In this document: positions 28,846 to 39,949 of the stretch, piece after piece
Position numbering within the stretch: position 1 is the first letter of the stretch
Layout: every line of letters starts with the position of its first letter
Assembly: GCF_032854445.1 (NCBI RefSeq)
Contig: NW_027018010.1
Span: 62,001 to 126,000 of the forward strand
Direction: 5' to 3'
Source of the DNA: Liolophura sinensis
Taxonomy: Eukaryota; Mollusca; Polyplacophora; Chitonida; Chitonidae
Length of the DNA stretch: 64,000 nt
Notes under the pieces: generated by a model
What the model saw: only the letters and a program-made list of their open reading frames with translations
What the model was told of the DNA's origin: nothing
Database searches by the model: none
Made by a program: the position numbers and the translations under genes

Positions 28846-31800
28846 GATCGGTTTCAAATTTGACATGCAGCTAGTAAGTCACAAGTTCTTTAAAGTTTGC
28901 GAAAATGGTTTACTTCCGGTCAAAACTCTGGAAGCTCGCCATTGGTCGAATTTGTGACGTCAAAAAAAGTTCTCCAAGTTCAATTGATCTGAACGTATTC
29001 TAATGTATCTTGAGCTGCTGATTCCGAATCTGGTTGTATTTTTTGCATATCTGTGTAACTTTTTGAGATATTAGCAAAAAACTCAAAAATCTTACGTAAG
29101 TTCAATGACCTGTAACTCGAGAACTATGGCAGCTAGAAATCTGCAACCTGCACGAAATTGCAGAACAAGACATGCTCTTTTGATCATTCGTCAACGGATT
29201 TGAGCTCCGATCAATAGTTTTTTCGCTACAAGCGTTTAAATGACAACACCGTTTTTTGTTTAGAAAAAGATGGGAATCCTATTGCTTTAACATGGAGTTA
29301 GATGGGGACTGGACTGGGTTTGTAGTATTTGACCTGATGTTTCGGCCACACTGTCCGTGATCTCCCAAAACGGTTGTACGATGACATTGATTACAGTTCC
29401 CATCTATCTCCAGTACTCTATTAGAAGGCGTAGAGATCTAACTACAACAGCAAATGACATAGACCTGTAAAAGTTAACTTTGTTTTGCGCAGACCTCGCC
29501 CTCTTTACTATACGTTAAACAGTCCAGGGTGATTAACAGATATGGACATGTGAACTGGTCCAAGTGCTGACTTTCCAACGATGGCCGAGCTATCAGTGGA
29601 GCAGTGAGTCTGTGCATGGCATGTCGTGGATTGAGATGTGAATGTACAAACAGGCTGTTACACTGGTCGTGTTTTTGCCTGATTTCTTACAATTAGCGGG
29701 CTAAGTCTGCCAAGGGACGACCGTTTTTCACTGGGCATAGCGTAGCATCATTAAGGTCGCCGATCTATATGAGGGAATGCAAATGACCGGCCGACTGCAT
29801 CAGTGACAAACGGTGTAAGGTCGCAAGGTAACTTTGAAAGCCGTGTTTGTGGAACATGTATCCTTCGAACAAAGATCATGAAGGGGAAAACGTCATCGAT
29901 CCGATCCGGGATCCCGGCCTAGGATCTGCTATTCGCAGATCCATTCTAGTTATTATTATTATTATTATTTTTTTTTTTCGATTTTGTTAGCAGCAGAACT
30001 CCAACACCGTTCAACATAGAAGTTCAAAATTTTGCACAAATAATTTAGCGAAAATTTTCTAGGGGTATATTTTTTTTTTTTTGGCTATGTCACGTGGTTC
30101 GGCCGCCATATTGGATTTTGTGTATAATCTTAAAAAATCTTCTTCTCCAGAACCACTGAACCGATCATTGTCAAATTTAACATGCAACTAGTAGATCATG
30201 AGTTCTTTAAAGTTTGCGAAAATGGTTTACTTCCGATCAAAACTCTAGAAGCTCGCCATTGGTCGAATTTATGACGTCACAAAAAGTTCTTAAAGTTCAT
30301 TTGTTCTGAACGAATTCTGATGTATCTTGAGCTCCTGATTCCGAATCTGGTTGTATTTTTTGCATATCTGTGTAACTTTTTGAGATATGAGCAAAAAACT
30401 AAAAAAATTACGTAATTTCAATGGCGTTTTAATCGAGAACTATGGCAGCTAGAAATGTGCAAATTGCATGAAAATGTAGTTCAAGACACGCTCTTTCGAT
30501 CATTCGTCAAAGGATTTGAGCTCCGATTAAAAGTTTTCTCGCTAAAAGCGTTTAAAAATCAACACCGTTTTTGTTTAGAAAAATATGGGAATCCTATTGC
30601 TTTAACATGGAGTTAGATGGGGAATGGACTGGATTTGTAGTATTTGACCTGATGCTTTCGGCTACACTGTCCGTGATCTCCCGAAACCGTTGTAGGATGA
30701 CATTCAGCTATACAGTACTATATTAGATGGCGTAGAGATCTAACTACAACAGTAAACGGCATGCAACTGTGAAAGTTAGCTTTGTTTTGCGTAGACCTCG
30801 TCCTCTTTACTACACGTTAAAGAGGCCAGGGTAATTGACAGATATGGACATGTGCCGTGGCCCAAGTGCGGGCTTTCTATTGATGGCCGAGCTATCATGA
30901 GAGCCGTGAGTCTGTGCATGGCGTGTCGTGGATTGAGATGTGAATGTACAAACTTGCTGTTACACTGGTCGTGTTTTTGCGTTATTTCTTACAAATAGCG
31001 GGCTAAGTGTGCCAAGGAACGACCGTTTTTCACTAGGCATAGCCTAACTTCATTAAGTTCGCCGATCTATTCACGGGAATGCAAATGACCGGCCGACTGC
31101 CTCAGTGACAAACGGTGTAAGGTCGCATGGAAACTTTGAAAGCCGTGTATGTGGAACATGTGTCCTTCGAACACAGAACATGAAGGGGAAAACCTCATCG
31201 ATCCGATCCGGGATCCCGGCCTAGGATCTGCTATTCGCAGATCCATTCTAGTTATTAGGGATCCCGTTCTTCCCGAACGGGATCCCTATTGTTATTGTTC
31301 TGTTTTTTCTTATTATTATTAGGGATCCCGTTCTCCCGAACGGGATCCCTATTGTAATCGTTCTGTTTTTTCTTATTATTATTATTATTATTTTTTTTTC
31401 ACCGACTTTGTTCGCATGGAAACTTTTTTACCGTTCAACATACAGGTCTGAAATTTTGCACACATAATGTGGCAATGAATATCTCGGGACAAATTCTCCA
31501 CTTTTTTGCTATGTCACGTGGTTCGGCCGCCATATTGGATTTTGTGTAAAATCTTTAAAAATCTTCTTCTCCAGAACCACTGAACCGATCGTTTTCAAAC
31601 TTGACATACAGCTAGTAAGTCACGAGTTCTTTAAAGTTTGCGAAAATGGTTTACTTCCGGTCAAAATTCTGGAAGCTCGCCATTGGTCGAATTTGTGACG
31701 TCACAAAAAGTTCTCAAAGTTCATTTGTTCTGAACGTATTCTGGTGTATCTTGAGCTGCTGATTCTGAATCTGCTTGTGTTTTTTGCATATCTGTGTAAC

Positions 31801-33875
31801 TTTTTGAGATATTAGCAAAAAACCTAAAAAAAGTTACGTAATTTGAATGACCTGTAACTCGAGAACTATGACAGTTAGAAATGTGCAACCTGCACGAAAT
31901 TGTAGCCCAAGACATGCTCTTTCGAGCATTTGTCAATGGATTTGAGCTGCGATCGATAGATTTTTCGCTACAAGCGTTTAAATGACAACACCGGTTTTTG
32001 TTTAGAAAAAGGTGGGAATCCCATTGCTTTAACATGGAGTTAGATGGGGACTGGACTGGGTTTGTAGTATTTGACCTGATGCTTTCGGCTACACTGTCCG
32101 TGATTTCCCGAAACGGTTGTAGGATGACATTGATTCCAGTTCCCATCTATCTCCAGTACTCTATTAGAAGGCGTAGAGATCTAACTACAACAGCAAATGA
32201 CATGGACCTGTAAAAGTTAGCTTTGTTTTGCGCAGACCTCGTGCTCTTTACTATACGTTAAACAGTTCAGGGTGATTGACAGATATGGACATGTGCCGTG
32301 GTCCAAGTGCTGACTTTCTAACGCTGGCCAAGCTATCAGTGGAGCTGTGAGTCTGTACAAACTTTGTGTTGCACTAGTCGTGTTTTTGCATTATTTCTTA
32401 CAATTAATGGGCTAAGTCTGCCAAGGAACGACCGTTTTTGACTGGGCATAGCGTAGCATCATCAAGGTCGCCGATCTATTCGAGGGATTGGAAATGACCG
32501 GCCGACTGCCTCATTGACAAACGGTGTAAGGTCGCATAGAAACTTTGAAAGCCGTGTATGTGGAACATGGGTCCTTCGAACACAGATCATGAAGGGGAAA
32601 ACGTCATCGATCCGATCCGGGATCCCGGCCTAGGATCTGCTATTCGCAGATCCATTCTAGTTATTATTATTATTATTATTTTTTTTTTTCGAATTTGTTA
32701 GCAGCAGAACTCCAACACCGTTCAACATAGAAGTTTAAAATTTTACACACACAATCTATAGGAAATTTTCTAGGGGTATATTTTTTTTTTTTTTGCTATG
32801 TCACGTGGTTCGGCCGCCATATTGGATTTTGAGGAAAATCTTTAAAAATCTTCTTCTCCAGAACCACTGAACAGATCGTTCTCAAATTTGACATGCAACT
32901 AGTAGGTCAGGAGCTCTTCAAAGTTTGCGAAAATGGTTCACTTCCGGTCAAAACTCTGGAAGCTCGCCATTGGTCGAATTTGTGACGTCACAAAAATTTC
33001 TCAAAGTTCATATGTTCTGAACGTATTCTGATGTATCTTGAGCTGCTGATTCCGAATCTGCTTGTATTTTTTCAATATCTGTGTAACTTTTTGAGATATC
33101 AGCCAAAAAATCAAAAAAGTTACGTAACTTCAATGACCTGTAACTCGAGAACTATGACAGCTAGAAATGTGCAACCTGCACGAAATTGTAGCCCAAGACA
33201 TGCTCTTTCGAGCATTCGTCAACAGATTTCAGCTCCGATCAATAGTTTTTTCGCTACAAGCGTTTAAATGACAACACCGTTTTTTGTTTAGAAAAAGGTG
33301 GGAATCCTATTGCTTTAACATGGAGTTAGATGGGGACTGGACTGGGTTTATAGTATTTTACCTGATGCTTTCGGCCACACTGTCCGTGATCTCCCGAAAC
33401 AGTTGTAGGATGACATTGATTCCAGTTCCCATCTATCTCCAGTACTCTATTAGAAGGCGTAGAGATCTAACTACAACAGCAAATGACATGGACCTGTAAA
33501 AGTTAACTTTGTTTTGCGCAGACCTCGCCCTCTTTACTATACGTTAAACAGTCCAGGGTGATTAACAGATATGGACATGTGAACTGGTCCAAGTGCTGAC
33601 TTTCCAACGATGGCCGAGCTATCAGTGGAGCAGTGAGTCTGTGCATGGCATGTCGTGGATTGAGATGTAAATGTACAAACAGGCTGTTACACTGGTCGTG
33701 TTTTTGCCTGATTTCTTACAATTAGCGGGCTAAATCTGCCAAGGAACGACCGTTTTTCACTGGGCATAGCGTAGCATCATTAAGGTCGCCGATCTATTCG
33801 AGGGAATGCAAATGACCGGCCGACTGCATCAGTGACAAACGGTGTAAGGTCGCAAGGTAACTTTGAAAGCCGTGT

Positions 33876-34158
33876 TTGTGGAACATGTATCCTTCGAACA
33901 AAGATCATGAAGGGGAAAACGTCATCGATCCGATCCGGGATCCCGGCCTAGGATCTGCTATTCGCAGATCCATTCTAGTTATTATTATTATTATTATTTT
34001 TTTTTCACCGACTTTGTTCGCATGGAAACTTTTTTACCGTTCAACATACAGGTCTGAAATTTTGCACACATATTCTGGCGGTGAATATCTCGGGACAAAT
34101 TCTCCACTTTTTTGCTATGTCACGTGGTTCGGCCGCCATATTGGATTTTGTGTAAAAC

Positions 34159-34189
<31 letters not shown>

Positions 34190-34304
34190 ACCGATCGTTT
34201 TCAAATTTGACATGCAGCTAGTAAGTCACGAGTTCTTTAAAGTTTGCGAAAATGGTTCACTTCCGGTCAAAATTCTGGAAGCTCGCCATTGGTCGAATTT
34301 GTGA
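33876..34304 (+). other. Recurrent satellite ORF (142 codons), probably not a gene
   Basis: This is the clearest example of an ORF of about 140-160 codons that recurs at 5733, 7049, 8375, 16486, 24539 and here. It is broken or shortened in other units. The order is a start near MWNMCPSN, then ENVIDPIRDPGLGSAIRR from the palindromic core, a run of Ile from the TTA tract, and a distal part with GRHIGFCVKSLKIFFSRTTE and ending WSNL. TTA slippage keeps the frame, while the ~60-bp cassette can disturb it. No domain, signal or codon evidence supports translation. Homogenisation of the array explains the recurrence. Confidence 0.3.
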
Positions 34305-35130
34305 CGTCACAAAAAGTTCTCAAAGTTCAAATGTTCTGAACGCATTCTGGTGTATCTTGAGCTGCTGATTCTGAATCTGGTCGTATTTTTTCCATATCTG
34401 TGTAACTTTTTGAGATATGAGCAAAAAACTCAAAAAAGTTACGTAATTTTAATGACCTGTAACTCGAGATCTGTGGGAGCTAGAAATGTGCAATTTGCAC
34501 GAAATTGTAGCCCAAGACATGCTCTTTCGAGCATTCGTCAACGGATTTCAGCTCCGATCAATAGTTTTTTCGCTAGAAGCGTTTAAATGACAACACCGTT
34601 TTTTGTTCAGAAAAAGATGGGAATCCTATTGATTTAACATGGAGTTAGATGGGGACTGGACTGGGTTTGTAGTATTTCACCTGATGCTTTCGGCTACACT
34701 GTCCGTGATCTCCCGAAACGGTTGTAGGATGACATTGATTCCAGTTCCCATCTAACTCCAGTACTCTATTAGATGGCGTAGAGATCTAACTACAACAGCA
34801 AACGACGTGGACCTGTAAAAGTTAGCTTTGTTTTGGGCAGACCTTGTCTTTTTTACTATACGCTAACCAGGTCAGGGTATGGACATGTGTTATAAGTGTT
34901 GACTTTCTGACAACAGCCGAGCTATGAGTAGAGCTTTGAGTCTGTGCATGGCAGGTCGTGGATTGAGACGTGGAAGTTCAAATTTGCTCTTACACGGGCT
35001 TTGTTTTTGCATTATTTCTTACACACAGCGAGCCAAGTATGCCAAGGAAGGGAATAGGGAATGACCGGCCGACTGCCTCAGTGACAAACGGTGTAAGGTC
35101 GCATCGAAACTTTGAAAACCGTGTAGCTAG
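33945..35130. repeat. Last satellite unit, diverged, array edge
   Basis: The final unit has no core after it. Its distal part (from about 34,840) is more diverged than in inner units and carries small deletions, as in the shortened AACAGGCCAGGGTG-equivalent block. Similarity fades after GACAAACGGTGTAAGGTCGC (about 35,083-35,103). This fits the edge of a homogenised array. Confidence 0.75.
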
Positions 35131-36240
35131 TTATGTGTGGATTTTCGACCAATAACTTATGCTCTCATATAAAAGATGAAAGCATAAAGAAAATTTGTAC
35201 GCAGACTTGAAGTGAGAATTGCGACTGCCTTGGGGACTACGCCAGATATACAATAGTGTGGGTGGTAGGGGAAATGCTGGCGAAATTTTCTAAGACTTTA
35301 CCTAATTACACAAGGATTTAAACGCTAACCGTCTCCCGGGTGCGTGGTGTGACGCCAGTCAGTCAAGTCAGAGTTCGATCCCAGCTTAGCCAATCTGTCA
35401 GGCGATGAAAATGTTGTGAATTTCAAGGTTTCAAGTAGGCTGCTAGGCGTAGTTCGATGTTCTGATGACGAATTTGGTGGTTTTTCCTTTCTCCGACGCA
35501 TAGTTTTGTCGCGAATTGCTATGAAGATGCGAAAAAGTACAATTTTCGCCGATGTTTGGAGGGAACGTGACACACAACCGCTGCAGCTGTGGAGCTGAAA
35601 ATGACTGAGTACAAAGGGCTATATGAGTACTGTAGGCGTGCGTAAAATCATGATAGTGTGCCAATAAATGTGGGAGTTGCAATGCTTCAAATATTGTGCA
35701 AAGGCCGATTTGCTATATTTGGCACTTCGACTAGGATGAAGGCACGAACAATGTAAACATGCTACGCGACGTAGTTTGACGTCCTAATCATGAATGTGGA
35801 CTTATTTCTTTCCGGCGACGCATAGTTCTGCTGCAAATGGCGATGAAAACGTTAAAAAGCGCAATTTGTCACCATATTTCGAGGTCTGTTGCGAGAAAAC
35901 CGTAACAGCCGTAAAGTTGAAAATTACTGAGTGTAAAGCGCTACACATGTACTCTATGTGTGCTGAAAATCTGTGATCTGTTTCAACAAACACAGGACAT
36001 ATACGTTTTCAAGTAATGTCCAAAGGCATATTTACCACATTTACAAACTATGTAGTGTAATACAATGTATCGATGGCTGCGAAGAGTATGTCTCATATAT
36101 ATGTTCTCCTGTCTGGTTTGCACTATAATAGCGATTGCCTCAACCAGTGTATCTTGTATATGTATTTCCAAAAGTTATCTTTGTTTCGCCCACACCCACT
36201 TCTCTTTACTGTGGCCACGTTATATGTTAACCTGATCATG
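35130..36240. repeat. Right flank of the array, related to the linkers
   Basis: Non-coding. 35,370-35,560 matches the linker at 25,700-25,895, and 35,728-36,040 matches the linker at 2,550-2,870 and the first 180 bp of the window. Inside it the block starting CGACGCATAG at 35,494 recurs in diverged form at 35,816, so there is an old repeat with a ~322-bp period. Short ORFs here show no recognisable protein. Confidence 0.7.
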
Positions 36241-36495
36241 TTATACGGTCCGTGTATTATTGGATCGGCAGGGCGAATGCCGTCAAAGTTCTGCCGCCAC
36301 TGAAACACCATACCGAAGACACAAGACACCTCAGCCAATCATTTTATAAACTGACATCGGGCTGACGAGTCCGGTCTCTTTGCTCGAAGCCCTTAGCGCT
36401 GGGCGCCAATCGAGCCAACAAGTACCATTTTAATGCCTTTCGTATATTTCGACTTCGAGGTGTACACTCTAACCAATAGGCCACCGAGGCGGTCG
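36240..36495 (-). mobile_element. tRNA-derived SINE
   Basis: Read on the minus strand it begins CCGCCTCGGTGGCCTATTGG then TTAGAG, a good Pol III A-box (about 36,466-36,488). About 50 nt later is a degraded B-box, GGCTCGATTGG (36,406-36,417). The body continues through GTCAGCCCGATGTCAG and GTGTCTTGTGTCTTCGGTAT to a tail near CCAATAATACACGG. The layout is that of a tRNA-head SINE, and the body resembles mollusc SINEs I remember. No clear target-site duplication was found. Confidence 0.7.
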
Positions 36496-36499
36496 ATAT

Positions 36500-37884
36500 A
36501 TATTTGATAATGTGGGCACAAATTGAAAGTACATGTATTGTTTGTACACACTTTAATTAACCTAACTGCACAAGCCTCTGTCACTGTGCTGTATAGAAAT
36601 CAAAATATTTTCCATTATATATGTATGTTAATGCCCGTGAAGAAAGTAAACTGTTTAATTGGTGGGGATTGTTGAAAATATACAGCAAATGAATAACACC
36701 AAAGTGAAAAGTACATTTTCTTTATTCAGGTAAAGTGACATATATATATCAGAAGTAGCGTCGAAAAGGGGGGACCCGTAAACGGTTAGAAAATTGGCCG
36801 AATTGGAATAGATAAATGACCATTCGAAAATTTGAGACGACCCCGTAAGTGAAGCCCCATTTGAGCGACCGCGTGACTCGCTCAGCGGGAAAGCCAGGCA
36901 TGCACGTCCGCAAAACTGCAGTCTTTCCATGGTCGAACTTTACTTGGGAGAAACAATCACTGATCAAGAGTTCTGCCCTTTGGAACTACTTTGCCAAAAC
37001 ACAATGTAACATGTACCAAGCGGAAGTTTCAGATTCCGATTCAGTATTAATCATCGTTTAGCCGTTCAAACTCCCATCGACCTTGTCGGCCAGCTAGTTG
37101 TACCAATCGTACATAAACAAGCTAAATGATATTGACGCTTACTGAGGCTCGACGGAAAAGAATTCTTCACAGTACATAATAAAAATGAAAATGCTTCGTA
37201 CTGTATAATCGCTCAACAACGTTTCTCTTGGTTTATATCTTCTGTTACAAAACTTAATTCACCCTACGGTGTCGTCTCACACAACAACAAAATATAAAAT
37301 ATTATATTCACGGTCCAATATACCGTACAAAACATACGTCACTATTCTGCTACTACATATACAATATAAGCCGTCTTCTGTATCATCCAGGAAATAGGTT
37401 GGCTTACCGCTATGTTTGGATGAAGTGTACATTTCATTCATGAATCGACCGTGCTTTGAATTTGGTCAAAAAATACATGTCCAAAAAATTCTGTTCACAA
37501 AAATGTAATTGGACTGTCATCCGAACCGTACATCAATGAAAATGCATATGGCTGCCTAAAAATTCCATTCCATACTTTTCAAAAGGGTATTCAAAGGCAA
37601 CATAACTGATGGATCAAAACGTATTTAACCATTTCTCAGTATTAATGATTTCAGCACCAATCAGAAAATCACTTTTATCAGATATTATTTATGTCATTGT
37701 ATTTTATTGTATTGTACTTTAAATGATCACATACCAAAATGACATAAAAAGTGGGCGGCAACCAAGGTGAAAGGGGCCAACCACAGTTGAACGTCTTGGT
37801 TGCCTGCCAGAGCGACTAAAAAAAATCCACATTTTTCCAGCCCTGTAATTGTATTTACAAAAATCAGATATGTCCATACATTGG
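36500..37884. other. Non-coding stretch, nothing assigned
   Basis: AT-rich sequence with only short ORFs (up to about 90 codons) that overlap each other on both strands. No domain, splice chain or RNA gene was recognised. Confidence 0.5.
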
Positions 37885-37891
37885 GGTATGT

Positions 37892-38083
37892 CTTTATTTA
37901 CTTATTTGATTGGTGTTTACGCCGTGCTAAGAATATTTCACTTATACGACAGCAGCCAGCAATATGGTGGGATGAAACCGGGCTCTAGGGAAACCCACGA
38001 CCTTCTGCAGGTTGCTGAGACCTTTCCACTTACAGCCAGAGAGGAAGATAGCATGCGGTGGAGTTGAACTCACAGCGATTTGA
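37892..38083 (-). mobile_element. 5'-truncated SINE, mollusc-type family
   Basis: Minus-strand copy. The A/T-rich tail is at the 37,892 side, followed on the plus strand by TTTGATTGGTGTTTACGCCG, AAGAATATTTCACTTATACG and GAAACCCACGACC. A B-box GAGTTCAACTCC lies at 38,060-38,071 and the A-box end is missing. It is flanked by a 7-bp direct repeat GGTATGT (37,885-37,891 and 38,084-38,090), a likely target-site duplication. I recognise the family as common in bivalves and gastropods. Confidence 0.8.
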
Positions 38084-38090
38084 GGTATGT

Positions 38091-39494
38091 AAGGCGAATA
38101 TATATCACCTCAATTTTGAATTACAGTTTCAGTTTCACATGATGGTGTTACGGTACAGTTACTGAAGTATCTACAAGACAGGTCATTCAGATGTTACCAC
38201 CAATAAATGTTACCATCATACAGGGTTTGTTACATGTTGCTGTTAAAGGCCATCATTTAATTCAATCTAGATGTTTTATCTTCAACTTTCCAGCCAGCCG
38301 ATAGCTTCTGTCATTTGGCAATTTTCTTGATTTGCCATACGAATCATGCCTCTCAGCACACCTAACATCTTATCATCCTTCTCAGCAGATTTAACTATAT
38401 AAGACAGACTTGTCAAGTTGTCATAAAAAGAAACCACATGCGCAAGTTCTTCGCAGTATTAGTGTTCTAGGGGCAACATTTGTTTAGATGGATATGTTGC
38501 TCTCCATCATCCATAGTGATACTGACTTAAGATGGCATATATGACTTTTGAGTTCTTTGCTGCCATTTTGTTCCATTTTTGCGGGATATACTGGTCCATT
38601 CCATAAGGTCCTGAGCCGCCAGTGTCTATCCGAAGATAAACGCGGAGTGGTATTGGTGAGAGGAGGAGAGCACCTGAAAATAGTCATATTTTAACATTAA
38701 CATGAAACCAGTGAAGACAATTCAGTCAAATATAGTGTCACTTTAAGAGACTTTCAGTCCCTTTGTACTAGCTTTATAAACAAGCGATTCCCTGAAGTGA
38801 TCTTAACGCCCACAATATTCTATTCATACGACTCTTACAGCTGTACCTGGATATATCCACCCTGCCTTTGCTTGTGTGTTATTTTAGCTAATATATAATT
38901 TCTCCTGTCTTTTAAGTTACATGTAATGGAGTTAATCGAAACTGGTTTTGAGACATTCATTTATATTACATGAAAGTTCAAGATCACAAATTTATTCACA
39001 AGTTTGAGAATTTTGACCAAGATTTATTCAGTAGTTTTACAGGAATAGTGGCAAGTCACTAATAACTTCCTTACTTATATTATACTGCGGTGGACTGCCG
39101 GAGGTCTCCAACAAATGATGTCCTAACAGCACGTTTCTGCCATAGTCGTCCATCTCGCCACCAAGATCCTCAGAAATTGATCACTGAAGTGCCTGTTTTT
39201 TCTATCCAACGTTTTAAATAGGTTGGCTCTAGAAATAAATTTAGGAAACATAGGTTTATTTATAACACAATAATTAGCAGAGATCAAGTAATCAATCTAA
39301 AATTATTACATAAACTGAACTCCCATCAAATCTAATATTAAAGAGGCCCCGTCAGAGGCATGTGTTTACACATAATGGCTAGTGAACGTGATATGTTATA
39401 GTCTGAGCATAACACTACAAGTGTAAATTACCATGTCAAATACCAAAATGGAAGATGTCATAAACATTTTAAACTAAATACATGACATACTTAC
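38091..39494. other. Non-coding stretch with one minus-strand acceptor-like site
   Basis: Mostly AT-rich. On the minus strand CTATTTTCAG at about 38,674-38,683 looks like a splice acceptor. The ORF below it (38,484-38,687) has no recognisable domain. Nothing else supported. Confidence 0.4.
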
Positions 39495-39655
39495 ATTAAC
39501 TAGAAGACAACTGGGATACAATTTGAGCTGCATCGATAAGCACTGAATTTCTGGTATTTCACTTCACAGGAAGTTGCAGTTGTAGTTATCAGAAGTTTTT
39601 TTTCTCCCACAAGCTCCAGTGCCAACAGTTACTAAGATTTCCAAGACCAAAGCTC
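39495..39655 (-). other. Candidate exon of an unassigned transcript
   Basis: On the minus strand a pyrimidine-rich acceptor ending TTCTTTTACAG precedes 39,655, and a strong donor GTAAGTATG follows 39,495, giving a 161-bp candidate exon. One frame is open for about 30 codons and then stops. Another strong donor (AAAG then GTAAGTATC) sits at 39,923-39,924 at the edge of the minisatellite. This suggests a minus-strand spliced transcript crossing the repeat. RNA evidence is lacking. Confidence 0.35.
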
Positions 39656-39949
39656 CTGTAAAAGAACAAATCCAGTACACTAAACACAAGTATGAACATT
39701 ACACGATTAAGCTATGTACAAAAGTGTTTTCCCATTTTAACGGTGTTTAAATGTTTGTTTTTTTAGGATAAGTAAATGAGTGAGTGACTTATTTTCGATG
39801 TAATGTTTAAAACATTATTTCAGTCACAGGACAAAGAGATCTCTCAATATCTTTACAGCAAGCTGACTAATTGAGTGACATGGGTTCATATGAATCATAA
39901 TATTTTCATACAAAGATACTTACCTTTAGCTTCAGCACATTGGCCCGCA

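Larger units (their letters stand above)
1..35130. repeat. ~1.3-kb satellite tandem array (26 cores)
   Basis: Head-to-tail array of a ~1.3-kb unit, already in progress at base 1. I anchored units on the core CCGGGATCCCGG. Its starts are 201, 1533, 2941, 4254, 5792, 7108, 8434, 9762, 11064, 12380, 13772, 15090, 16545, 17889, 19274, 20637, 21716, 23152, 24598, 25987, 27296, 28591, 29906, 31208, 32627 and 33945. Spacing is 1,295-1,455 bp except 1,538 (unit 4, four hairpin cassettes) and 1,079 (unit 16, internal deletion). The sequence just after the (TTA)n tract defines four front types. Type A (about 10 units) contains TTAGCAGCAGAACTCC. Type B (about 12 units) contains TTCGCATGGAAAC or close variants. 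A third type (units 2, 10, 14) contains TTAGCAAGGAAAC. Unit 22 is a singleton. Types are interleaved rather than blocked. No protein or RNA family was recognised in the unit. Confidence 0.95.

Noticed and set aside
31721-32146. 141-codon minus-strand ORF in the satellite
   Set aside because: It is found in this length only in one unit, is broken in others and has no recognisable domain.
35360-35400. tRNA gene suggested by GAGTTCGATCC
   Set aside because: It resembles a B-box only. No A-box or cloverleaf arms could be drawn, and it also occurs in the linker at 25,716.
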